A DNA stretch of 64,000 nucleotides from NCBI GenBank assembly GCA_002699125.1, contig PABI01000085.1:1-64000 (forward strand), written 5' to 3'. The stretch comes from Anaerolineaceae bacterium (GTDB lineage: Bacteria; Chloroflexota; Anaerolineae; Promineifilales; Promineifilaceae). Made by a program: the position numbers and the translations under genes. The notes below the pieces were generated by a model that did no database searches, had not been told where the DNA came from, and saw only the letters and a program-made list of their open reading frames with translations. Shown here in pieces: positions 28,597 to 37,707 of this stretch. Each line of letters opens with the position of its first letter. Within the stretch, counting starts at the first letter, position 1.

Positions 28597-28848
28597 ATGC
28601 TAACTGCAATTCAAGGCATCTATCGCGACGGAAAAATTCAACTCAAAGAAATTCCCAGCAATGTGGCGAATGACACGCCGGTCATTGTCACGTTCCTTGC
28701 GTCTGGCAATATCGATCTGGTGGCACGTGGCATTGATGAAGCGCAAGCAGCAGACCTGCGTGCCCGTCTGGCAACCTTTGCTGAAGAATGGGACAGTCCA
28801 GAAATGGACATCTACGACAATTATGACGCAGCAAAACCAAAAATATAA
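28597..28848 (+). CDS. Putative antitoxin of a MazF-like pair
   Basis: This 83-residue protein (MLTAIQGIYRDGKIQLKEIP, then ANDTPVIVTFLASG) resembles small antitoxin-like proteins placed before MazF/PemK or PIN toxins in Chloroflexota and cyanobacteria. The N-terminal half is beta-rich as in AbrB-like folds. The C-terminal half is a charged helix (EAQAADLRARLATFAEEWD) ending in an acidic tail. GGAGG lies before the ATG. It overlaps the toxin gene by 26 bases. Confidence 0.75.
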   Translation: MLTAIQGIYRDGKIQLKEIPSNVANDTPVIVTFLASGNIDLVARGIDEAQAADLRARLATFAEEWDSPEMDIYDNYDAAKPKI

Positions 28849-29182
28849 ACGGGGTGACATTGTCCTTGTTCTATTCCCACATTCTGATTTGAAAACTGCC
28901 AAAGTTCGTCCTGCTCTAGTTGTGCAAGCGGATAATCTACAAACGGGCTTGCCACAACTGATCGTTGCCATGATTACCAGCCGGATGTTTCGCGCAAATC
29001 ATCCTTGCCGCGTAACCATTCAGCTTTCATCCTCTGAAGGACAGCAAACAGGACTTCTTACAGATTCCGTTGTCATGACTGATAATCTGGCAACTGTGGC
29101 TGAACTGGAAGTTGACCGCATGATTGGTTCACTTCCTATGGAAAAAACCAATATAGCCTTGCGACACACTTTAGGATTGTAA
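28823..29182 (+). CDS. MazF/PemK-family toxin
   Basis: The product is 119 residues from ATG 28823. It shows the PemK/MazF pattern: KRGDIVLVLFPHSDLKTAKVRPALVVQ, then QLIVAMITSR, GLLTDSVVMTDNLATV and the end RMIGSL. Family members are sequence-specific endoribonucleases. The frame is open further upstream but that part is out-of-frame with the antitoxin and would hide it. The 26-base overlap implies coupled translation. Confidence 0.9.
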   Translation: MTQQNQKYKRGDIVLVLFPHSDLKTAKVRPALVVQADNLQTGLPQLIVAMITSRMFRANHPCRVTIQLSSSEGQQTGLLTDSVVMTDNLATVAELEVDRMIGSLPMEKTNIALRHTLGL

Positions 29183-29208
29183 AAATTACTCATAAAAGGA
29201 TTAAGGCG

Positions 29209-29264
29209 GGTGATTGGAGACCATTCAATCTCCAGTCTCTAGTCTCTAATCTCTAATCTCCAAA
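29209..29264. repeat. TCTCTAGTCTCTAATCTC repeat before prfA
   Basis: ATTGGAGA pairs with TCTCCAGT, and then AGTCTCTA / AATCTCTA units follow in tandem. It ends three bases or so before the A-rich start region of prfA, so prfA has no evident Shine-Dalgarno site. This is an intergenic repeat type also seen in other environmental genomes (recalled). Confidence 0.55.
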
Positions 29265-29268
29265 AAAT

Positions 29269-30339
29269 ATGCTAGACAAGATTAAACAAGTCGTCACCCG
29301 CTACGACGAAATTGAAAGACAAATGACCGATCCGGCTGTCCTCGCCGACCACGTGAAGCTAACCGATCTGGCCCAGGAGCGTTCCGACTTGCAGCCGCTG
29401 GTAGAAGCGTACCGTGAGTACGAGCGCGTGCAGCAGGAGCTGGCCGACGCTCGCGAAATGGCCGAGCTGGAAGATGGCGAAATGGCCGCCCTGGCCGAAG
29501 CTGAGGTCGAGACGCTGGAAACACAGCTAGAGTCGCTGGATAATGAGATGCGCCGCCTGCTGGTGCCCAAAGACCCGCGCGATGAGCGTAACGTCTTTGT
29601 GGAAATTCGCGCCGGGGCGGGCGGCGATGAGGCCGGCATCTTTGCTGCCGACCTGCTGCGTATGTACATGCGCTACGCCGAAGGGCGCAACTGGAAGCCC
29701 ACCATCTTGGAAGAAAATGCCACCGGCGTTGGCGGCTACAAAGAAGTGATTTTCTCGGTGAAGGGCAAAGGGGCGTACTCCCGCTTTAAGTATGAGAGTG
29801 GCGTACACCGGGTACAGCGCGTGCCGCAAACGGAATCGCAGGGACGCATCCATACCAGCACCGCCACCGTCGCCGTCATGCCTGAGATTGATGAAGTAGA
29901 TATCACCATCGACCCTAAAGATTTGGAGATCACGGCCACCTTTTCCTCTGGTCCCGGCGGGCAGCACATGCAGAAAAACGCCACGGCCGCACGCATCGTT
30001 CACATCCCCACCGGCATGTTTGTTAAGATTCAATCGGAGCGCAGCCTGACGCAAAACAAGCAGCTAGGCATTGCCATCATTCAGGCCCGGTTGCAGGAAA
30101 TTGAGGAAGAAAAGCAGAATACGGCCGTTGCCGCCGACCGTAAATCCCAAATTGGCACCGGCGACCGCAGCGAGAAAATCCGCACCTACAACTACCCGCA
30201 AGGGCGCGTCACCGACCACCGCATTGGCCTGAGCAGCTACAACCTGCCCGCCGTCATGGATGGCGACATCGACCAGTTCATCGACGCCCTCACCGTGGCT
30301 GACGAAGCAGAAAAGCTGGCCGCGCTAAACGAGGGCTGA
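29269..30339 (+). CDS. prfA: Peptide chain release factor 1
   Basis: The product is 356 residues, the usual RF1 length. RF1-type signatures are VHRVQRVPQTESQGRIHTST, the peptidyl-hydrolysis motif SSGPGGQHMQKN and the RF1-specific RTYNYPQGRVTDHRIG. The anticodon-mimic PxT appears as PQT. It terminates at UAA and UAG. Two features differ from the common enteric form: GPGGQ instead of GAGGQ, and HMQKNATA instead of HVNKT. prmC is not adjacent. The gene follows a MazF-like toxin pair. Confidence 0.96.
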   Translation: MLDKIKQVVTRYDEIERQMTDPAVLADHVKLTDLAQERSDLQPLVEAYREYERVQQELADAREMAELEDGEMAALAEAEVETLETQLESLDNEMRRLLVPKDPRDERNVFVEIRAGAGGDEAGIFAADLLRMYMRYAEGRNWKPTILEENATGVGGYKEVIFSVKGKGAYSRFKYESGVHRVQRVPQTESQGRIHTSTATVAVMPEIDEVDITIDPKDLEITATFSSGPGGQHMQKNATAARIVHIPTGMFVKIQSERSLTQNKQLGIAIIQARLQEIEEEKQNTAVAADRKSQIGTGDRSEKIRTYNYPQGRVTDHRIGLSSYNLPAVMDGDIDQFIDALTVADEAEKLAALNEG

Positions 30340-30398
30340 GCCTGTTGAAGCCCGATCTAGGCTAACAAAGCCAGCTTTCGACTAGCTCAGGCTTTGAT
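30338..30398. repeat. Decayed copy of the CTTCGACAGGCTCAGG palindrome
   Basis: GCTGAGCCTGTTGAAGCC and AGCTTTCGACTAGCTCAGGC are mismatched versions of the arms of the 50-bp palindrome at 1967-2016, separated by about 20 bases. It starts at the prfA stop and may act as its terminator. Confidence 0.7.
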
Positions 30399-30431
30399 GG
30401 ATAGGAATTAATACAACCTACGGAGCACTGA

Positions 30432-30902
30432 ATGACCAAACTCACCTACCAACCACGGGGCCGCTACTTTGAACAGTTTGAAATTGGGCAGCAGCTCGTC
30501 ACCGCCGCCCGCACCATCACCGAAAGCGACATTGTGACCTTTGCCGGGATGACGGGCGATTACAACCAGATTCACACCGACGCCGAGTTTGCCGCCAAAG
30601 ACACCTTCGGCCAACGGGTAGCCCACGGCATGTTGGTACAGTCTATTGCTACCGGGCTGGCGGTGCAGTCAGGCATCATCGAAGGCACCGTGCTGGCCTT
30701 CCGCGAGCAGAGCGCCAAGTTTAGCCTGCCCGTTTTCATTGGCGATACGGTGCACGTCGAGTTAAAAATCACTGAGATCAAAGCGCTGCCGCGCCTGGGC
30801 GGTGGGAACATCAATATGAAATATGCCGTCTATAACCAGCACGGCAAAGCGGTGCAGCGTGGCGACTGGGTGATGTTAATCAAAAGCCAGAATAATTCGT
30901 GA
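30432..30902 (+). CDS. MaoC-like (R)-hydratase/dehydratase
   Basis: This 156-residue hot-dog protein has FEQFEIGQQLVTAARTITESDIVTFA and the catalytic motif GDYNQIHTDAEFA (D and H), then GQRVAHGMLVQSIATGL. This is the R-specific enoyl-CoA hydratase (PhaJ/MaoC) pattern. It would hydrate trans-2-enoyl-CoA in fatty acid or hydroxyalkanoate metabolism. GGAG precedes the ATG. It is followed ten bases later by the TumE-like pair, but no functional link is evident. Confidence 0.92.
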   Translation: MTKLTYQPRGRYFEQFEIGQQLVTAARTITESDIVTFAGMTGDYNQIHTDAEFAAKDTFGQRVAHGMLVQSIATGLAVQSGIIEGTVLAFREQSAKFSLPVFIGDTVHVELKITEIKALPRLGGGNINMKYAVYNQHGKAVQRGDWVMLIKSQNNS

Positions 30903-30912
30903 GGAAAACCAG

Positions 30913-31182
30913 ATGAAACTACATGAACTTGTCTTTGAAATGAAAATGTTGGAAAGACGGCTCACGCTTTATGAGGAAAAATATGGGGTCTTGAGCCAGG
31001 ATTTTTACGCGGCACTCCAAAGCGGGCAGCTTGAACGTTACGATGAGTTTGATGAAACAAGAGCAGACTTCAGTCGATGGAAAGGTATTTACGAAACGTG
31101 GCAGCGACGTAAGCAAAAATATGATGCTCAAATTCAAGGGCAAACCATTGCTGAATCCATGCGACTTCAACCCTCGTATTAG
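30913..31182 (+). CDS. Small coiled-coil protein, putative antitoxin partner
   Basis: The product is 89 residues, almost wholly alpha-helical and charged ([36 protein letters not shown]). AGGAAA lies upstream of the ATG. Its stop is next to the start of the TumE-like gene. Similar small helical proteins accompany DUF6516 toxins in Chloroflexota (recalled). It has no DNA-binding motif, so if it is an antitoxin it acts by protein contact. That role is inferred from position. Confidence 0.65.
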   Translation: MKLHELVFEMKMLERRLTLYEEKYGVLSQDFYAALQSGQLERYDEFDETRADFSRWKGIYETWQRRKQKYDAQIQGQTIAESMRLQPSY

Positions 31183-31184
31183 TG

Positions 31185-31622
31185 ATGACAGATAATCCGT
31201 TAACATCTGTTACCCAATACAGCCAATTTTTAGCCGAACTATTAAATCGACCCGACCTAGAACGGTCAACCATAACCGTTTGGTCTGTTAGCCCTTTTAC
31301 TGGCGTGGCTGAAGGCGAGTTGTTTTTCGTTAACGGCTTTCGATTACGAATGCGTGAAGAGATCGATTTTGACGAATTGCTCATTACATCGTATGGATAC
31401 GAAGTGTACAGAGGTGCAGAAAAACTTTATTGGTATGATGACTTTCCACATCCAAATGATCCTAGCCTTGCATCAACGCACCCACATCATAAACATATAC
31501 CACCCAATATTAAACAAAATCGAATTCCTGCCCCAGGTATTAGCTTCAAGAGACCCAATTTACCCGCTATCATTCAAGAACTGGAAGAGCTGATTGCTGA
31601 TGTTAAGGGCAATAGATCATAA
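31185..31622 (+). CDS. TumE/DUF6516-like putative toxin
   Basis: The product is 145 residues. The pattern of hydrophobic beta strands followed by [20 protein letters not shown] and HHKHIPP matches the TumE/DUF6516 family (usual form: YDNAPHHPEVATFPHHKH). The C-terminal [11 protein letters not shown] helix is also typical. A GTG at 31182 is an alternative start. It is linked to the preceding 89-residue gene and its stop overlaps the ATG of the PBP gene by one base. Toxin activity is family-based inference. Confidence 0.72.
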   Translation: MTDNPLTSVTQYSQFLAELLNRPDLERSTITVWSVSPFTGVAEGELFFVNGFRLRMREEIDFDELLITSYGYEVYRGAEKLYWYDDFPHPNDPSLASTHPHHKHIPPNIKQNRIPAPGISFKRPNLPAIIQELEELIADVKGNRS

Positions 31623-34600
31623 TGAGTGAAGAGCAAGAACGGCCGTATCCCAAACAACCTGAAGAAGAAGAAACGCCCAAACCGGAGGAGCAGCCGGACG
31701 AGGAATCGTTGGGCACCGTTTCGCTGCTGGATTTAATGGCGGAAACCGACGACGAAACGCCAGAGACAATTGTGCTGGGGCCAAGCGGCAGGCCGCTGCC
31801 TCAGAAAAAAGAAGAGAAGGCAGAAGATCCAGACGAGGATGAGCAGGAAGCGGATACGGCCGCAGCCACCGATGCGCCCACCAACCAATCCGACGAAGAA
31901 CGCACCCTCACCCTCAACATGCCCGAACCCGATGACGAAGACACAGGCGACCTGCCACCCGTTCAGGCCCCACGCCGCAAACCCACACCGCTGCCACTCA
32001 CGCCGTCTAAACTTCGGCCAATTGACCGCCCGCCCATTGAAGACCCGGATGCCACTGAGGTTTCACCCGACTTAGCCATTCCACCACCGGAACGGCCGCG
32101 TTCCGAGCAACCCACCCAAATTTACGAGCGGAAGAAACCGGCAGATCCACCGGACAAGCCTACCGTGCAGCGGCAGCCCGTGCGTGAAGCGCCCACCCAG
32201 CCCCGGCCACAGCGAGAAGAACAGCCGCGCCGCCAGCCGGCTCAACCCAGACGCCCGCAGCCGCAGCCACAGCGGCAAGCCGCCCAGCCGACCGGCCCCG
32301 TAGCCATGCCCAAACAGGAACCCAAACCACGTCCCCGGCGTCAGGCCCCCGGGCGGCGCAATTGGGGCAACTGCTTCATGCGTGGCGTGGTGATTAGCTT
32401 GCTGCTGGGCGTGGTAGCCCTGGCCCTCACCGCCGCCGGGCTGGCCATCGGTTATAACGTCATCGCTAGCGATTTGCCGCCCGTCACCGAACTAAATAAC
32501 CGCGTCAGCACGTTTGAGACCGCCCGCCTGTACGACCGCAACGGCAACGAGATATTTTCCCTGGCCGATCCCACCACCGGCAACCGCACCCGCGTTTCGC
32601 TGGACCAAATCTCCCAGCACCTCATCAATGCCACCATTGCCACCGAAGATTCACGCTTCTATGAAAATTTTGGCTTTGACACGATTGCCATTGCCCGGGC
32701 TATTTTGCAGGCGGCGCGTGAAGGCGAAGCCGTTTCTGGAGCCAGCACTATTACACAGCAGGTGGTACGCGCTACTTTGTTGGATGAAGAGGAACGGGCC
32801 GAACGCACCTTCCGTCGCAAAGTGCGTGAGATTATTCTTGCCGCAGAAATGAATCTTGAGTATGACAAAGACGTCATTTTGGAAATTTATCTCAATGAAA
32901 TTTATTACGGTAATCTGGCTTACGGCATTGAAGCCGCCGCCGAGACCTATTTTGACAAATCAGCGGCTGACCTGACGCTGGCCGAGGCATCGCTGCTTGC
33001 CGGGCTGCCCCAGTCACCAGCCAGTTGGGACCCATACACTGCCCCACTACTGGCGCTGGGTCGCCAATCCGAAGTGCTTAGCCTGATGGCCGCCGAAGGC
33101 TACATTTCCCAGGCTGAGGCGCAGGCAGCACTAAACGAAACGGGCGCATTTATTTACGATATGACGCCGCCCGTGCGCAATATCACCTATCCACACTTCA
33201 CGGTTACGGTGTTGCAGCAAGCAGAAGAGATGCTGGGGGCGCAAAACATCTACCGTGGCGGGCTGCGTATTCACACCACGCTGGACCCCAACGCACAGCA
33301 GCTGGCCGAAGCAACGCTGGCCAATGCTGAGAACAACATCAATGCTGCTGGGGCAAATAATGCCGCTATCGTTGTTTTGCAGCCGCAAACTGGTGAGATT
33401 TTGGCCCTGGTCGGCAGCGTCGATTTTGATGATGAGGCGATTAGCGGCCAGGTAAACATGGCCCTGGCGCCGCGCCAGCCCGGTTCCACCATCAAGCCGC
33501 TGGTTTACCTGTCGGCAATGGAGCAGGGGTGGACGCCGGCCACGCTCATTTGGGACGTGCCGACCTCGTTCCCCAACGGCGCTAATCCGCCATACGAACC
33601 TAAAAATTATGACGATGCGTTTCATGGGCCGTTAAGATTACGGCCGTCTCTCGGCAACTCCTACAATATCCCGGCAGTAAAAGCGCTGGAGTTTGTCGGC
33701 GTGTGCAACTTTATTGCCAACGTGCAAAAAGTGGGGCTGACCTCGCTGCAAGACCCCGGCTGCGTGGAACAGGGCGCGCCGCGCAACTACGGCCTGGCGC
33801 TGGCCCTGGGCGGCGGCGAAATTAGCCCGCTGGAGATGGCCGGGGCGTTTGGCACGCTGGCCAACCAGGGTAACTTCATTCCACCATTCACCATTCGCCG
33901 CATTGAAAACAGTGCCGGCGAGATTTTGTTTGAGGAGCCGGCGCCTGATCCGGCAGTGACGCAGGTGGTGCGTCCGGCGCACGCCTATCTGCTCAGCGAT
34001 ATTTTGTCGGACAACAGCGCCCGCCAGCCGGAATTTGGCGTCAACAACAATCTGGTCATTCCGGGACACCGCGTAGCGGCCAAAACCGGCACGTCTGGCA
34101 CGACGCGCAACGACGTGCGCGATGCCTGGACCATTGGTTACACGCCGGAGGTAGTAACGGCCGTTTGGGTGGGCAACACCAACAATGAAGTGCTTAACCC
34201 CGGCGTCTCCGGCACGCAGATAGCTTCGCCCATCTGGAACAATTTCATGACGCAATATCTGGCCAACCGCCAGCCGGTGGATTTTGTACGGCCGTCCAGT
34301 GTGGTAGACATCGAAATTTGCGCTGATTCCGGTACCCGCCCCGGCAGCGACTGCACCGACCGCCGCATAGAGCGCTTTGCCGAAGACCAGCCGCCGCTGC
34401 CTAGCGAGCAGGATTTTATCCAGGCGGTACAGTTAGATCAGTGGACCGGGCTGCGGGCCAATGAGTTTTGTTCGGAGTCGGTCTACCAGGCCAGCTTCTT
34501 CACATTGTTGGTGAGCGGCGGCGAGGCGGTGGCAGCGCGGGAAAGAACGGTGGCGCAAAACTGGCTGGAAAATACGGCCGCAGGCCAGGCCTGGGCCAAT

Positions 34601-35155
34601 GCGCGGGGCATATCCGTGCCGCTGCGCCTGCCACCCGGCCAGGCCTGTGACGCAACCACGCCCCGGCCGCAAATTACGATTAGCCAGCCGGTAGAAGGCA
34701 GCCAGGTAAGCGGCACGATAGACATTGTCGGCTCAGTGAGCGCGCCGGGTTTTGGCGGGTATCAGGTGGAGTATGGTTTTGGCAATAATCCGGAGGGGTG
34801 GGGATTGGCGCAGGAACGGCAGGACATCAGCGTGGAAAATGGGCTGCTGGCCAGTTGGGACACATCAACGCTAAATTATTCTGGTCCGCTGACGATTCGG
34901 GTGCTGCTGTTTGGGCCGGATAACCCTACCACGCCAGAGGAAGACCGGGCCATTGTGGGCGAACGGGTGACGGTGACGCTGCTGGAACCAACGCCGACGG
35001 CCACGCCAACCGCTACGGAAACGCCCACGCCAACAGAGACGCCAACGGCGACGTCAACCAACGCGCCAACGAGCACAGCGACACCGACAACTCAGAGCAC
35101 GCCGACGGAAACGGCCGTTCCCACCGAAACGCCCACGATCACACCAACGCCTTAA
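31622..35155 (+). CDS. Class A penicillin-binding protein (PBP1A-like)
   Basis: This 1177-residue bifunctional peptidoglycan synthase is unusually long. Residues 1-245 are a cytoplasmic Pro/Glu/Gln-rich disordered tail, and a membrane anchor spans about 252-278. The GT51 domain has EDSRFYENFGFD near 341 and GASTITQQVVRATLL. The transpeptidase domain has SxxK in PGSTIKPLVYLS near 620, SxN in SLGNSYNIPA near 675 and KTGTSGTTRND near 820. An Ig-like segment (PQITISQPVEGSQVSGTIDI) and a Thr/Pro repeat tail end the protein. It polymerises and crosslinks the cell wall. Confidence 0.95.
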   Translation: MSEEQERPYPKQPEEEETPKPEEQPDEESLGTVSLLDLMAETDDETPETIVLGPSGRPLPQKKEEKAEDPDEDEQEADTAAATDAPTNQSDEERTLTLNMPEPDDEDTGDLPPVQAPRRKPTPLPLTPSKLRPIDRPPIEDPDATEVSPDLAIPPPERPRSEQPTQIYERKKPADPPDKPTVQRQPVREAPTQPRPQREEQPRRQPAQPRRPQPQPQRQAAQPTGPVAMPKQEPKPRPRRQAPGRRNWGNCFMRGVVISLLLGVVALALTAAGLAIGYNVIASDLPPVTELNNRVSTFETARLYDRNGNEIFSLADPTTGNRTRVSLDQISQHLINATIATEDSRFYENFGFDTIAIARAILQAAREGEAVSGASTITQQVVRATLLDEEERAERTFRRKVREIILAAEMNLEYDKDVILEIYLNEIYYGNLAYGIEAAAETYFDKSAADLTLAEASLLAGLPQSPASWDPYTAPLLALGRQSEVLSLMAAEGYISQAEAQAALNETGAFIYDMTPPVRNITYPHFTVTVLQQAEEMLGAQNIYRGGLRIHTTLDPNAQQLAEATLANAENNINAAGANNAAIVVLQPQTGEILALVGSVDFDDEAISGQVNMALAPRQPGSTIKPLVYLSAMEQGWTPATLIWDVPTSFPNGANPPYEPKNYDDAFHGPLRLRPSLGNSYNIPAVKALEFVGVCNFIANVQKVGLTSLQDPGCVEQGAPRNYGLALALGGGEISPLEMAGAFGTLANQGNFIPPFTIRRIENSAGEILFEEPAPDPAVTQVVRPAHAYLLSDILSDNSARQPEFGVNNNLVIPGHRVAAKTGTSGTTRNDVRDAWTIGYTPEVVTAVWVGNTNNEVLNPGVSGTQIASPIWNNFMTQYLANRQPVDFVRPSSVVDIEICADSGTRPGSDCTDRRIERFAEDQPPLPSEQDFIQAVQLDQWTGLRANEFCSESVYQASFFTLLVSGGEAVAARERTVAQNWLENTAAGQAWANARGISVPLRLPPGQACDATTPRPQITISQPVEGSQVSGTIDIVGSVSAPGFGGYQVEYGFGNNPEGWGLAQERQDISVENGLLASWDTSTLNYSGPLTIRVLLFGPDNPTTPEEDRAIVGERVTVTLLEPTPTATPTATETPTPTETPTATSTNAPTSTATPTTQSTPTETAVPTETPTITPTP

Positions 35156-35161
35156 TAAGAA

Positions 35162-35228
35162 GCTCACGCAAAGACGCGAAGTCGCAAAGAAGAAAAACTT
35201 GATGCCTTTGCGCCTTTACGTGACATAA
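35162..35228. repeat. ACGCAAAGACGCGAAG inverted repeat
   Basis: ACGCAAAGACGCGAAG then TCGCAAAG at the left and CCTTTGCGCCTTTACGTG at the right form an imperfect hairpin between the convergent PBP and HPF genes. It probably serves as a two-way terminator. The repeat type is widespread in environmental bacteria (recalled). Confidence 0.65.
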
Positions 35229-35250
35229 AGTTATCTCCGACAATGTCTAA

Positions 35251-35688
35251 TTATACGTCTTCTAGTTCCTCTTCAACCGCGTCAAGTTCTTCGTCCGTAT
35301 CTTCACCCGCGGCCAGGTAAGCTTCACCGATTTCCTGCTCGACGGGCAGGTTGCCGGGCTGCTTCCAGCGCTCTTTCAGCTTTTCGCGCCGTTTGCGCAC
35401 CTGGCGTTCGGCGGCATCCAGCGCCCCTTTGAGCGCCATTGCCGGTGAGGAATCTTTTTCGGTAGCGGCAATATGCTCGGGCCGACTGTAAATAACCACC
35501 GTCACCTCGTGCAAAAAGGCAGACTCACCGGAAGCGGGACGGCGCACATTAATGGCCGCGCCGGTCATATCTTTGTGATCGCCGGTCAATTCCAGCAGTC
35601 GCTCTTCGGCCTGGGTGTAAAGATCGTATTCGGCCGTTTTGTTCAAATCTTCGCTATTTAATTCCAGTGTGAAATCTAGTTCTTCCAT
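35251..35688 (-). CDS. HPF/RaiA-family ribosome-associated protein
   Basis: The product is 145 residues. The N-terminal ~100 residues have the beta-alpha-beta-beta-beta-alpha pattern of the sigma-54 modulation/S30EA fold, with AEERLLELTGDHKDMTGAAINV and ALKGALDAAERQVRKRREKLKERW. That basic helix is typical of hibernation factors. The last 25 residues are strongly acidic. It is a short form without the long-HPF C-terminal dimerisation domain. Ribosome silencing in stationary phase is the expected role. GAGAGG precedes the ATG. Confidence 0.7.
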   Translation of the reverse strand: MEELDFTLELNSEDLNKTAEYDLYTQAEERLLELTGDHKDMTGAAINVRRPASGESAFLHEVTVVIYSRPEHIAATEKDSSPAMALKGALDAAERQVRKRREKLKERWKQPGNLPVEQEIGEAYLAAGEDTDEELDAVEEELEDV

Positions 35689-35702
35689 TGCTACCTCTCT
35701 TT

Positions 35703-37637
35703 TTAATGTCGCTCGCGGAACAGATTGATTTGCCCACCAACAAGCATCATTTCTACCTGCCGGGGGGACAGGCTGTGTTCCACGCGGTATGTCTCGTCTT
35801 TTGTTTTGTTGTGCAGGTCAACCTGCCCGCCGCTGTCAATGGCGCGGCGAACGTCAGGCAAAGCCAGCTCGTCGCCCGCCTCAATGCGCTCAAAATCTTC
35901 CTCGTCTGTAAACGTGAGCGGCAGGATGCCAAAGTTGACCAGGTTTTGCCAATGAATACGGGCAAAGCTTTTGGCAATGGCCGCGCGCAAGCCTAAATAG
36001 CGGGGCGCTATGGCGGCATGTTCCCGGCTGGACCCCTGCCCGTAATTGTCGCCGGCCACGACAAAATGACCCTGTTCTTGATGTTCCATCGCCCGATCGT
36101 AATATTCTTCATCGATCTGGCTAAAGACAAACTTGCTGATTTCCGGGATATTGCTGCGGTAGGGCAAAATTTCGGATCCGGCGGGCATGATTTCGTCGGT
36201 AGAAATGTCATCACCCACCACCATGAGCGCTTTGCCGTCCAGCGTGTCAGGCAGGCCGTCAAACTGGGGCAAGGGCTTGATGTTTGGTCCTTTTTCCAGC
36301 TCTACAGCGGCGCTGGCCGGAGCGGGGGCGACCAACATTTTTTCATTGATGATGATCTCGTCCGGCTCTTCAAATTGGGGATAGGGCATGTCCAGTTCCC
36401 GGGGATCGGTGATTTTGCCGGTGAGGGCGGCGGCAACGGCCGTTTCCGGGCTGCACAAATAAACGGCGTCTTCTTTGGTGCCCGAGCGGCCAGGGAAATT
36501 GCGCGGCACCGTGCGCAAGCTGATATGTCCGCTGGCCGGTGCCTGGCCCATGCCAATGCAGCCGTTGCAGCCAGCCTGGTGGATGCGCGCTCCGGCGTGA
36601 ACCAACTTGGCTAGCAGGCCCATCTCCATGAGATTTTCCAAAATTTGGCGCGAAGTCGGGTTGATATCAAACGAAACGCGGTCATGGGTTTGACGGCCGT
36701 CTGCCACCAGCGCCGGTACGGCAAAATCACGCAGTCCCGGATTGGCTGAGGAGCCAATGTACGCCTGGTAAATCTCTTTGCCGGCAACGTCGCGCACCGG
36801 CACCACGTTGCCCGGGCTGCTGGGCAGGGCAATCAGCGGTTCTAGTTCAGACAGATCAATCTCGTCTTCCAGATCGTAGCTGGCACCCACGTCTGCTTTT
36901 AACGCTACCCATACATCCTCGCGGCCCTGCTGCCGCATGAAGTGGCGCACTGCATCGTCGGAGGGGAAAACGGTGGAAGTGGCCCCTAGTTCGGTGCCCA
37001 TGTTGGCAATCACGTGCCGGTCCATCGCCGTCAGGTTTTCCAGGCCGGGGCCATAATATTCGATGATTTTGTTGACACCGCCATCGACATCGTAGCGACG
37101 CAGCATTTCCAAAATAACATCTTTGGCGCTGACCCAATCGGGCAGCTTGCCCGTGAGCCTCACGCCCATCACCTGGGGCATGGAAAAATAAAGCGGTTCT
37201 CCGGCCATAGCCATCGCCACCTCCAGCCCGCCGGCCCCCAGGGCCAGCATGCCCAGGGAACCAGCCGCCGGTGTGTGGCTGTCTGAGCCGACAAGGGTTT
37301 TGCCGGGGATGCCAAATCGTTCCATGTGCACGGGGTGGCTGACGCCGTTGCCGGGCCGACTATACCAAACACCAAATTTCTGGCAGGCGGACCGCAAAAA
37401 GAGGTGATCATCGGGATTGCGAAAATCTGCCTGGATCAGGTTGTGATCCACGTATTGGGCCGAGAGTTCGGTTTTGACACGCGGCAGGTTCATTGCTTCC
37501 AGTTCAAGCATCACCAGGGTGCCGGTGGCGTCCTGGGTAAGCGTCTGGTCAATTTTCAGGCCGATTTCACGGCCTGGTTCCATGCTGCCTTCGGCTAAAT
37601 GGCTGGCGATCAATTTTTGGGTAACGTTTTGTTTCAT
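35703..37637 (-). CDS. Aconitate hydratase (Aquifex-type)
   Basis: The product is 644 residues. It interconverts citrate and isocitrate in the TCA cycle using a 4Fe-4S cluster. Cluster cysteines are seen in HQAGCNGCIGMG near residue 360. Substrate-binding segments include VGSDSHTPAAGSLGMLALGAGG and the swivel-domain GDNYGQGSSREHAA. It is shorter than AcnA (about 890) and matches the ~640-residue Aquifex-type bacterial/archaeal aconitase group. It lies 14 bases before HPF on the same strand. Confidence 0.94.
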   Translation of the reverse strand: MKQNVTQKLIASHLAEGSMEPGREIGLKIDQTLTQDATGTLVMLELEAMNLPRVKTELSAQYVDHNLIQADFRNPDDHLFLRSACQKFGVWYSRPGNGVSHPVHMERFGIPGKTLVGSDSHTPAAGSLGMLALGAGGLEVAMAMAGEPLYFSMPQVMGVRLTGKLPDWVSAKDVILEMLRRYDVDGGVNKIIEYYGPGLENLTAMDRHVIANMGTELGATSTVFPSDDAVRHFMRQQGREDVWVALKADVGASYDLEDEIDLSELEPLIALPSSPGNVVPVRDVAGKEIYQAYIGSSANPGLRDFAVPALVADGRQTHDRVSFDINPTSRQILENLMEMGLLAKLVHAGARIHQAGCNGCIGMGQAPASGHISLRTVPRNFPGRSGTKEDAVYLCSPETAVAAALTGKITDPRELDMPYPQFEEPDEIIINEKMLVAPAPASAAVELEKGPNIKPLPQFDGLPDTLDGKALMVVGDDISTDEIMPAGSEILPYRSNIPEISKFVFSQIDEEYYDRAMEHQEQGHFVVAGDNYGQGSSREHAAIAPRYLGLRAAIAKSFARIHWQNLVNFGILPLTFTDEEDFERIEAGDELALPDVRRAIDSGGQVDLHNKTKDETYRVEHSLSPRQVEMMLVGGQINLFRERH

Positions 37638-37707
37638 AATTTTTTGTGGATGGTGTGGTTGCGGAACGGCCGTTGCCGTGCCATCGTTTTCTCATTTTCA
37701 GTTTGAT

